Assembly: GCA_963969595.1 (NCBI GenBank) | Contig: OZ018415.1 | Location: 20,775,782-20,839,781, forward strand | Source of the DNA: Neckera pumila | Lineage: Eukaryota; Streptophyta; Bryopsida; Hypnales; Neckeraceae | Reading direction: 5' to 3' | Length of the DNA: 64,000 nt | In this document: in pieces, positions 54,168 through 64,000 of the stretch | Layout of the letters: every line of letters begins with the position of its first letter | How positions within the stretch are numbered: the first letter of the stretch is position 1 | The notes under the pieces: model-generated | Told to the model about the DNA's origin: nothing | The model's database searches: none | Seen by the model: the letters and a program-made list of their open reading frames with translations, nothing else | Translations under genes and position numbers: made by a program

Positions 54168-54530
54168 TCAATAGGGTTGCTTATCCCTGCTACAGTAATA
54201 CGCCTCCGCGGTAAGGGTGCAGGTCCAGCGTGGCACGTGACGATCTGGGACTTCTGGATTGTAGCCACTCCCGGCTCGACTTCGACCGACCGTCCATCCG
54301 TTGCTTTCTTCTTCAATTTCGTCTCCTTGTGCTTGGTCATGCCTTGCTTGAATTGTACCAGTTGCTCCGTGACCTCTCTATCTGCATTCTGCCAAACCCA
54401 AATTCTACAACTCGTACTTTCTCTCTCCTTCTCTATCCGTGAGCTAATCTGTGACTCGTTTCTTGCTTGCTTTTCTCGTTTCTCCTCATTTTTGTTGCTC
54501 CTGTTGGGTTTGCTCTTCTTCCTTGTGGCT

Positions 54531-57528
54531 ATGGAGGGGGCGACTTGCCCTTTCTCCACGTCTCTGCCTTCCACTATCGCCGCTGCATCCGTCCGCTCTG
54601 CCTCTGCCCCTGCCTCTGTCCGTGTGCGTGCTCTCCCGTCTCCCTCCCCGACCTCTCTTCATTTTCCTGTTTCGCGCTATGAGGAGGGCGACCTGGACTG
54701 TCCTCGCTGGGCCGGTGATGACCCTCTCTCTCGCTTTGTCAGCTGGCTCATTGCCATTAAGCCTCTTTACAACATTATGAAGGTTGGCGCCCGCCAGGTT
54801 TTAATCGGGTGAGCTTCTCGTCTCTTCCGTTCTCAAACGGCGTCATTGCTGCCTGAAACTGCATCCAATGTATTACTGTCTGAATTCGACCCTGCAATCT
54901 TGATTTAGTGGGTCTTGGTTGCAATTCAGGACAGCGGAGAAAAATGGAGTCCGTTGGAGGGGAATGTCTGACCGCATCTTAGCTTCGGATGTCTATGCGG
55001 AGAAGGAGTTGCTTGAAAACAAGTCTGTGGTCTATCCTGATTGTAAGAGCAGTCACCCATTTGCTACAATGACTAAATTGCTTCAGTAGCAGATGCGTGA
55101 GGGTAGATTCCTGTGTTTTCTATCACATTGGAGATTATTGGAGATTCCTCTTAATTATAGTGTGATACTCATCTAGATGAATTATAGTAAGTCTATCAGG
55201 CTGGACGATGACTTCACACGGAGAAATTTTGCAGCAACAGTGCTTACAGATTGCTTTTTGCATCTCAGATTATTTAAGGGAATTTCATGCCTATGAGGAG
55301 GGCAATTTATCGTGGAAGGTACAGTCTCGATGCTTTCCGATTGCGGCCTCCTACCTCTCCATAGTTAAGTGTTTCGTGAAATTGTTTGTAGAAATTGTTT
55401 CTTGCAGTTTACAGCATTCTTAGAAACCGAAGACATAGGCAACTGACAGTCATGATTAGTAGTCTGACGATAACGATGATCAACATTACATACTGAACCT
55501 CAGGCTGCCAGCGAGGTTGCACCTGCGACTCTCTCCATGATGCTCCGTGCTATTCCCACTGCTCAATCTGCGACAGAGGCTACTCAAATTTTGCGCGGCG
55601 CCTGGTTGCAGGTCCAACCCTAAACCCTAAACTGAGCGTGTGTCTCGTAACATATTTTCTACATGCATTCTTTGTTGGACTCTGTTCGTGTTGCATTTTT
55701 ATATTCATTGCATCAGTCAAGCTCTGGTACCTTGAGCGTATGAAATTTGTTGCGCGTAGTCTGGCGGCATTGTTGTAATTAGGCTGAATTGATCCGAAAT
55801 GAATTTTCCTGCGAGTGTTCAATCCAAAACACCTATGCCAGTATTCCAGTTGGTAATTGTGTGAATGTGTTCCCAGTGTGATTGCAAATTTCCAGGACCG
55901 CCTCATGCAGCAAATGCAGAATTTATGCTAAACCTGAATTCTCCCTTGGGAACTTGTTTTGCAGGCGATTGATGATCATCACCAGACGCATTCAGGTGGA
56001 CTTGGAGTATCCGCCATCCTTGACATTGGCTGTTCAATCGGCGATAGTACAAGGGCACTGGCTGACTGGTTTACTAGTGCTCACATTACTGTGAGTACCT
56101 GAAGGACGCCTGAATTTTTTTATGAGCCCAGCAATCACATGAGAGAAACCTTTTGATGTGTTTCGAATATATTGGTGTTGGCAATGTGACCTTCCTGGTG
56201 TATGAAATTTCTATCAACTTTGCTAGTCGAAAGTGACTCAAATTGCTGACTTCAGGGTCTAGACTTGTCTCCCTACTTCTTAGCTGTGGCTCAGCACATG
56301 GAGAAACAGAGGGCTTCGACCGGGTTGGCAAAAGACGCACCAATAAGCTGGGTACATGCAAATGGAGAGTGCACCGGCTTTCCGGCTTCTTCTTTTGATG
56401 TGGTTTCTCTGGCCTTTGTGGTGAGATAAATTATTCATCTGGATTATGCAGTTGACACTATGTTATATTACCTTACTTCTCGTTTCACAGATGAAGTATT
56501 TCATTTCAGTGTCTGCGATGTCTAAATTAGCTCAGTCTTGTTGGCACTTCGGATCCTGCAAGAAGTGAAATATTTTGGCAACAGTCGACTATTTTCTGTC
56601 TGACTTACAATTCTGCGAACACTTATGTAGATACAAGACCAAAGACTTATATGTCTTCGCTGTAGGTTGATGTGTATTTTGGCAGCTGCCACGCTCATCG
56701 CATTCGATCTGTGTGTGTTGTGGGTACAGATCCATGAGTGTCCTCAGCATGCTATCAGAGGTTTACTGAAGGAATCTTTCAGAATTCTGAAACCTGGTGG
56801 AACTGTGTCACTTACCGACAACTCGGTATCACCCAAGTCCTTAGCTTGTGTTATTGTTTTGGGATCTTTGCACTGCAATATTGTGTTCTTTTCTGTGGTA
56901 CTGGATTATAGTTTTTTGCTAGCATGTTTTTCTCATTTTACTGACGTGTTTACTTTTTCTTGCTTTGTAACAGCCAAAGTCGAAGGTCATTCAGGTATGT
57001 ATTCATTTTCTGATGTCATTCTCTCAAAGGATCCTGTTACTTTGTTATGATGTTCAAGTTACATTGGCAATTTCGTCTGTTCAACTGGCCCTTGGCATAT
57101 CTGCAATTGTGGGACTCTTGATCTACGCAATATAGCAGTTCCATTTGGGTTCTTAATTAGGGTTGTGCGAGGCTTCACGAGTTACTACTGTCAGAGGTTT
57201 GTACCAGGACTGCTTTATGTTGTCCTAGTTAAGGTCAGTGATAGCAACCTTTGACAACTGATTACAATGGTCCGTGGTCGTCCGAAGCGTTGTTTGCTGC
57301 AACTGTGCAATCAATTGAAGTCTGAAGATTTGCTTGGAACGCTGTGTGTAGAATTTGCCACCTGCAATATTCACCCTAATGAAGTCGACGGAGCCGTGGA
57401 TGGATGAGTATTACACTTTTGACTTGGAAGGAGCAATGGAGAGCATTGGCTTTTCGAACGTCAACTCAGTTCTAACAGATCCACGCCATCGCACCGTCAC
57501 AGCCACTGTACCTTTAGCACGACGCTAG
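54531..57528 (+). CDS. SAM-dependent methyltransferase, probably plastid
   Basis: Nine exons join in phase: 54531-54808, 54930-55042, 55269-55318, 55504-55611, 55965-56090, 56256-56420, 56730-56825, 56974-56994 and 57352-57528, giving 377 residues. It is a class I (Rossmann) methyltransferase. Motif I is ILDIGCSIGDSTRAL, followed by the acidic strand end GLDLSPYFLAVA, SFDVVSLAFVIHE and the post-I/III block LKPGGTVSLTDNS. The C-terminal block KSTEPWMDEYYTFDLEGAM and LTDPRHRTVTATV resembles uncharacterised plant methyltransferases of the At4g29590 type (from memory). The Ala/Ser/Pro-rich N-terminus suggests a plastid transit peptide. Exon 8 is only 21 nt. The start ATG at 54,531 is preferred over an open extension to 54,087 that runs into the duplicated segment. 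The substrate is unknown. Confidence 0.88.
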
Positions 57529-58424
57529 GTTGTTTCTAAGAAGTGAGGCAGTGATTTTGCACTGGATTGATTCCTTTTCCGCCTATTTTTTAACAAGTGG
57601 ATACTAGTAATATCTTTCAAACAATTTACACGTGCAGAGATTGCTCGGCAAAATGCATTTGTCTCCAATGTAAGGTACTTGCATGAATTGGATGGGCATC
57701 TCTTGATTGTACTTGGTGTCTTGGCTGCAAAAGATACTGAAAACCATGTAGTCACTGTAGCCTGGGAGGTTCCCTTGTCGATCACTGAAATAATCCAGCG
57801 TTTAAGTTATCATTCGGGAAGAAGGGTGAGCGTCCCTTGCGAATTTCGAACCAGGAACAGTGATAGAGCCCCAAGATGGCTCGCTCGGCATTCCTCCTCA
57901 GATCATTGTGCTTGTCACCAATGACAGCGCTAGCGTTACCAAGCCGAATTTCACTTCGTAAAGGTTCAAACAAACGTAAAGCATTGCATACAGTGAGAAA
58001 CAAATGCAAACGCAAGACAGACAGCAACACATCCGGCTTTCTATCGCAACAGATGGATTAAACCCGAAAAGCCCGAAAAGCAAGCTCAACGACCAGGATC
58101 CCTTGCAACACGATCTCCGAAAAGGATGCCGTGCCAAGTGGCGAATCCCAGTGTGCAGTTGGACCCGCCACCTGGGTTTTAGTGCATCCACCTGGACATC
58201 CCTCTCGCCGCGTGGCAAACGGGCCCCTCCCGCTCGTCTGTGTGCCCATTCTCATGTTTCGTGTTGCTGGGAATCATTACGGTAAGCTTAGTCTTTTTCC
58301 GTGGCGTCGTCGTCGCCATGAGATGATCGGAGCACTTGTATCGGAGCGATTGATCGCGGCAATTGCTTTGGATTGCAATTAGGAAAGACCCATTTCATTC
58401 CTGGCGCTTGGTGAGAGTGGAGCG
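57529..58424. other. Intergenic spacer between two same-strand genes
   Basis: It probably holds the 3' UTR of the methyltransferase gene and the promoter and 5' UTR of the SLH gene. Several open frames on both strands overlap each other and none has family resemblance. Confidence 0.5.
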
Positions 58425-61400
58425 ATGGCATTTGTGACCCTGAAGCCGTTCCAGGCTTCTTCGTGCTTTTTGCAGCGCCCTGCGTTAGGGTTTGGACACA
58501 GTGGTGGACGGCCCCAATTCGGCGCAGCTCGTGTTGTACGGGCCGCTTCTTTGCGGCGAAGGTTATTGCCCTCTCTACGCTGTAGTACCGAGGAGAAGCC
58601 CGAGGTCGCAGAGAAGCCCGCGACGGAGAAGCCCCCTGCAACTGCTGAGGAGAAGTCCGTGAACGGGCATTCGATGGCCGATTCTCCCGTCGAGGAGGAG
58701 TTCGGGGGCTGGTCTGTGATGGATGCGGAGCCTGAGCGGCAAGGCAACTGGAAAGTCGGTATGTTTGTGGATCCTATTTTGTTAATTTTTTTTCCCTTTT
58801 TGCGATCACAACGTCGTTGTGTGACTCAATCTGCTGGAACTTGGCATTTCACGTTGTTTTATTTTATCATCGTATTTCGCAATGGTTGTGAGATTCGAGA
58901 TCGTGCCTCCCTGAGTCGGAGCCGGAGCCTGTGGGGAGCTGGAAAGCTGGTGTGTCTGTGGATCGTATCTTGTTCTTTTAATTTTCGTTTTTTCCTTTTC
59001 TGATCACAATGTCGTAGCGTGGTTCAATCTGTTGGAATCTGACTCTGGAGTAATTTTTGTTTATCATCTTGTTTCGCGATGGTTTTGAGATTCGGGATTT
59101 TTCCTCCCTAGTATGCCTTTGCATTCAATCTTGTATTTTTAATTTTGTTTTTTTCCTTTTGCGATAGTAATGTCGTAGCGGTGATTCGATTTGATGAGGC
59201 CTGGCAAGGCATGTTTTTTTTTTCTTTCATCATATTTCACAATGGTCGTGAGATTAAATCTGAAGACATTGCTGAGTATTTGCTCTTCGGATTGCCTTAA
59301 TTAGTTTAGGGGAGGAATGGGAGTGAGGAACTGAAAGAATTAGCGTGATGCCATGCGATGTTGAATTCGAATGTGATTGGTTCTTGGAAAATGGAGTGCT
59401 ACTTACTGGAGTGCATTAATCAATGCTATGAGGTTTCCCGTGGACTCATGGAATTGCTCTCGGTGTATCTTTGTATGCGTTGTCTTCATCCGATGGCTAC
59501 CATGTCACATGGTCCCGGTGTAGATGAAGTGCATATGATGCATCACTGGCTGATCATTTAGAGTGGCGAGTTTTGGTTCCTTCTCGAAATTAAGTTGATT
59601 AATATAGGCCGTAATCAGATTCTTGTAAATTTGTTTCAAAAATTCCGTCAGTTCATTGCGTAGTCAATTGATTAGCTTCCAAATTTGTTGTCTGTAAACC
59701 ATCAATTTATTTCTATTAATTCGACTCATGTGATGCAGCGATCCTGGGATTTGGAGCAGGTGTTGTCCTGGCCATTGGCGTCTCAGTGGTTTCTTACTCT
59801 TTTTTTCAAAAGCAAGGTATGTCACGTCTCTTGTATATCGATTTTAACCCTTTTTTTGATGCAGCTGAGACGATAGTAATTCCTTTTGGAGTCGGTGACT
59901 GCTGAAGTGAGTGTTTCATCTTCAAATGCTTAACTCGAGTTTGAATTTGTTCGGGATTTATTCATGTTGTCTTCAGGGGCATCGTCATTGTAATTTTTTT
60001 GTTTTTTGTATTGCTGAGACTACATTTGAACTGGTTTGGTAGGTAAGAAATTCGCACAAAGTCCGCGTCCTCAGGCAAGTACGGAAGAGTCAAAAGTACT
60101 CGATGAAGCACCTCCGCAGCAAGAAAAAACATCGTCGCCTGGGCGTGATTATCCCGATGATGATGATGTGACGTTCGATGATTATTCCAATAAAGATGGC
60201 GGTGACGATTTCGATGAAGAACTTGAAGATGATGTCGATGTCGATGTCGATAAGCAGCAGGATCAACCGAATGCAGAATTAGCAGGATCGATAAATAAAC
60301 AAGGCATTTCAAAGCAAACTGATCAGCCGAATGCAGAATCAGCAGGATCGACAAAGAAACAAGACGTTTCAAAGCAAACTGATCAGCCTAATGCAGAATC
60401 AGCAGGATCGACAAAGAAACAAGGCATTTCAGAGCAAACTGATCAGCCTAATGCAGAATCAGGAGGATCGATAAAGAAACAAAGCATCTCGAAGCAAACA
60501 GATCAACTTAATGCAGGGTCAGCAGGATCGGTAAAGAAACAAGGTATTTCAAAGCGAACGGATCAATATGATGCGAAAGCAGCCAATAAATTTGAGTCAG
60601 GTATCAACCTGCGGGTTACTTCTTCCGAATCCGGTTGGCAGACTACACTTGTCTATCAGAATAGGATGGAACAGATAATTTTTATCTAGGGTATCTGTTC
60701 TGAGGATCTGAGTCTGACCAACGAAACGGCAGGGTAGATCTTAGTATGTGTGGGGTCGGTCCTTAATTTTAAATCTTGTCTTAAAGCGTGAATCATTATC
60801 TTAAAGTATTGCTTGTTGTGAGTTTTGGCTCGCTCTGAGATGTTTTTAGTGGACGAAGAGTGTGCTGACAGATGTATCCGAGTTTGTGGCCTGAGCAACC
60901 AGAAGTAACATGTTCAAGTATTCTTGAAGAGCCAGTCTATCGATCTGTTTTCATTATTGCTGTCTTATGGCTCGATTGCTTTTCAGGTACACAGGGTAGG
61001 GATTGGAAGGTTGTGGTACCCGCTTTTGTCGATCACATGCATGAGCTGGCATTATCAGCCTTGCAATCTTTGAAGGTAACGCTTCTCGTTTCCTTTTTAA
61101 CTGGGTAATTGCTATTGTACCCACTTTTTCCTTGTCTAGAATTTTCCTCAGTCTGCTTTTCTCTGAAAATCTTCAAAATAATGCATACTCCTCCGTACCG
61201 ATGATTGTCCACAATGTTGTCGAGATTTTTTTATGCCAATTTCATTGATCATATTGTGAAAGACCTAACGAAGAAAGATTCCAAATTTTGTATCACTAGA
61301 ATCAATTAAGAACATTGCATTTGTTCATTGCAACCTAAATAAAAATTAGCCACAAGGAAGTCTCCATATGGCCTACTCAAAACAACCTTAAAAAGACATG

Positions 61401-64000
61401 ACATTCAAAGTGGACAATTATTTCGGGACGGAGGGAGTTGTTGGAGTCCCCTTTGCCAATGTTACAACTTTGGGCATCTGCTGGTCTTGCATAATCTTAT
61501 AATTGGACATTTGTACTCTTTGATACCACTTAGTATGAGGAACGTCTCCAAACATAGGTTTTCGACTGACATGCAGATTGTAGAAGATGGAGTTGACCCT
61601 GGAGCCGTTTGTACTCGGAGAAATTATGCTCGCTGGTTGATTGCCACTAGCAGTACATTGACGAGGTAAGCATTCTACGGGCCTTTCACCTGCTTAATGC
61701 CTTTCTTTTACTTGTACAAGGAGTTACATGAGCACTCCGGTGTTTTTCAGATATTTGTGGTTTGTGTTTATCATAGCTTTCTCATGTATTCCTTATTTTG
61801 ATGTAAGCGGGTTTGGGAGATAGTGGAGTTTGAACATGCAATTAAATACAGGTTGATCATTGAGGATATTTAACGGAGAATGTACCGATTCTCTGCTTCA
61901 AATCATGCTGACCTCAAGAAGATGGTTAAAAGGTACTTCTTTGTTGGATGTATAGGAGCTCTGCCAACAAAGTGCTTCCCGCCATGTACATAGGAAAGGA
62001 AACAGATCTTGCTTTTGATGATGTTATGCCTGACGATCCTGATTTCGCTGCCATTCAAGGTATGGGCAATCGAACATCGTAATTTTCACTGCATTCACCG
62101 TTTAGGAGTTTCAGAGTTGAAATTGCCGTAGGGATCGAATTCGATATGGAGGTACTTATCAATTCTGTTGGTCGGTGAGAATGTTGTGGCTTAGGGTGTC
62201 AAAGGTGGTGGTTGTTGCACTCTGACGGCCTTTTGTTATCCAATTCTGTGGGAGTACAGGTCTAGCGGAAGCCGGGCTAATTCCTAGTAAACTCTCCATC
62301 GTGGATGCACAGTCTGTTGAGAGTGAACATGGTGTGGTCCATTTCAGCCCTGACAGGTATGTATAAAGAGTGACTTGCTGACGTCGCTCTTGTCTGCTCA
62401 AATAGATTTTGTTATCTGCTTTCACTTAGTGAGTATTAGGGAATTGAACCGCCTTACTTTCAGAATGAAGCGCACCGCTCGAGTTTAAATAAATTATGAA
62501 ATACTTTATAAGATGACCGTTGATTTGTGTACAGTCCATTGTCGAGGCTAGACCTTGTGTGCTGGAAAGTTGCTCTTCATCATCGTTCTCTCCCAGCTAT
62601 CTCTAAAGAGGTAACTTTTCTTCGCTCTGGCATTTCTATCAACTGGCCTGGTCTTCGTTTGGAGGAACGTCAGGTAGCACTAGTTTGGCGATATCTGAAA
62701 GTGTGGAGATCTCATTGATTACAGAATATATCTTCTAATTGATAGTAATCATGTGCAGGACTTTCAAGAAAAATCAGGATTCATGGACGTGGACCGCATT
62801 GAGAGCAGAGCATGGCCTGCTGTAGTGAGTGACCTGTATTCTGGAGATAGCAGCATCATCGCTACTGCTTTTGGTACAAATCTAACTTAAGTTATCATTG
62901 TAAGTATTACGTACTGTCATTGTAAACATGGAGCATTTGTACTCCATAAGTTTGTATTTGAACTCGCATCTCATAGGGTATCTGTTTTTCAGGGTTCACA
63001 AGGATGTTACAACCGCAGAAGCCTGTAACAAATGGTCAAGCAGCGATTGCCCTCGCATACGGAGATTCATCTGAGCAACTTGGGGAGGAGATAGCAAGGA
63101 TTGAAGCGGAGCAGCTGGCTGATGAAGCAGTTGCTGCAGACGCTGTTATGGAGGCTCGTACGCAGAAAGAGGTAAAGGCTCTTTTTGATGGGGAACTCGG
63201 GGCTGAGAAAAAGCAAAGAGAAGAGGCTGTGATGGAGTTGGAGGAAGTAAAATCCAGGTTAGAAAAGATCACATCAGAAAGAGACTCTGAGAAGGATGAG
63301 CTTCTTAAGGACCAGGCGACTGTAGAAGCACAGAAAACCCTTCTGCGTGAGATACAGCAAAGAGTTGATGACCAACTGCAATCACTAGCAGCGCTTCAAG
63401 TGGAAGTTTCTTATGAGAAAGATAGACTTGAAAAAATCACTACAAAAGCTGAAGAAGACCAGGAGACCGCTGCCAGATTGAAGATGGAAATTGAGGCAGA
63501 GAAGAAATCCCTGATTCTTGCAAGGTACAGCATAGATATACTTGGATGTGTCTTGTCAGTAGCTTTTCCCAGATCTTTTCTTCTGTTTTTATGTCAATTA
63601 TCGACTCAATGATTCAAAGAGGAATGTTTTAACTAGATCTTCTTTACGGCGCCTTGATGAAACCTGATAACAAACGAGGATGGTGATCTGGATGATAATG
63701 CACCTCTCAGCTTGCTTTAGTGGTTGGTGCGATTTTGTCTGGAATTGCTTTATATATCTCATGAACTTTATTTTTTTATATACAACTCATAGACTCGCGA
63801 CTCTATTTTGCAATATAGGATGTGCAGGCTCTATATTCAGGGTCGTAATATTTCTAAATAAAAATGTGACGTGTTCGTTCTTGTTTAGTAGATTATGGGC
63901 TGAGGAGGAAGCCCAAAAAGCACGGGCACAGCACCAACTCCTCGATGAAGCCAGGCAGCGATGGGCAAGTCGTGGAATTGAAGTTACTATTGACAAGTCT
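58425..64000 (+). CDS. SLH-domain, coiled-coil plastid membrane protein, partial
   Basis: Exons: 58425-58758, 59739-59816, 60043-60600, 60987-61075, 61577-61665, 61956-62059, 62260-62356, 62535-62610, 62759-62873, 62993-63524 and 63889 onward; all phases agree and the gene runs off the right edge. In order, the product has an Arg/Ser-rich transit-like N-terminus, one membrane segment (ILGFGAGVVLAIGVSVVSY) and a long acidic linker (DYPDDDDVTFDDYSN) with five 20-residue repeats. S-layer-homology blocks follow (VVVPAFVDHMHELA, VCTRRNYARWLIATSSTLT, GFTRMLQPQKPVTNGQAAIA), then a long coiled coil. This layout matches plant SLH proteins such as the At5g23890 group, cyanobacterial-derived and chloroplast-located; the comparison is from memory. 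The exact role is unknown. Confidence 0.85.
60258..60570 (+). repeat. Coding 60-bp minisatellite, about five units
   Basis: Unit consensus at protein level is QTDQPNAESAGSTKKQGISK. Four units are close copies and the outer ones are more diverged. All indels preserve frame. It lies in the hydrophilic linker of the SLH-domain protein, between the membrane segment and the SLH blocks. Confidence 0.9.

Noticed and set aside
54087..54530. Upstream extension of the methyltransferase frame (241-codon open frame)
   Set aside because: The extension enters the duplicated pseudogene segment and has no family resemblance; the ATG at 54,531 starts a transit-peptide-like sequence.
60258..60570. Possible CRISPR array because of regular 60-bp units
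   Set aside because: Units are contiguous, in frame and without unique spacers; it is a coding minisatellite in a plant gene.
60036..60689. 217-codon frame read as a stand-alone repeat protein
   Set aside because: It is exon 3 of the SLH gene plus flanking intron; the phase-1 acceptor at 60,042 and donor at 60,600 join it to neighbours.

Overview
The window looks like nuclear DNA of a free-sporing land plant (moss, liverwort, lycophyte or fern grade). The genes are split by GT-AG introns with plant-like exon structure, the intergenic DNA is AT-rich and full of small inverted-repeat transposons, and plant-type TTTAGGG motifs occur. Two genes narrow it further. One is a microbial-type terpene synthase (MTPSL), a family known from non-seed land plants. 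The other is a candidate axonemal IQ-motif protein, expected only where sperm are flagellated. The species cannot be named from the sequence alone. Exon boundaries were worked out by hand from splice signals, reading phase and family resemblance.

Layout. 1-9.9 kb: no convincing gene; nested TTAA-flanked elements and a hairpin MITE. 10.1-12.7 kb (-): a six-exon HOP2 meiotic recombination gene. 12.7-22.0 kb: repeat-rich, with a TTAA element, a (TA)n tract, a C34 run, a GC-richer island at 16.4-17.7 kb and a 780-bp foldback. 22.0-24.1 kb (+): a triosephosphate isomerase-like gene with two apparent GC-AG introns. 24.4-28.0 kb (+): a coiled-coil, IQ-motif and Lys/Gly-tail protein resembling dynein regulatory complex subunit 9. 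28.3-35.9 kb (-): a twelve-exon, probably plastid-targeted, lipid-A-disaccharide-synthase-like protein of cyanobacterial type.

36-45 kb: a mosaic of inverted-repeat elements, then a leftover 5' end of a duplicated terpene synthase gene (44.3-45.0 kb). 45.3-47.0 kb (-): an intact two-exon MTPSL gene. 47.6-50.9 kb (-): exon-like segments of one or two genes not recognised. 53.2-54.2 kb: a partial, internally deleted copy of the 5' half of the lipid-A-synthase-like gene, ending just before a nine-exon SAM-dependent methyltransferase gene (54.5-57.5 kb, +). 58.4 kb to the right edge (+): an SLH-domain, coiled-coil, probably plastid membrane protein, cut off by the window.

The genes do not form one pathway. 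They are ordinary dispersed plant genes: meiosis, glycolysis, cilium, three with possible plastid targeting, and terpene metabolism. I found no clear new multi-gene system. The most notable signals are the TTAA-flanked CCCCTAAAGG element family, very long near-perfect hairpin transposons with readable target duplications, the decayed terpene synthase duplication, and the dispersed partial gene duplication placed next to another gene's promoter.
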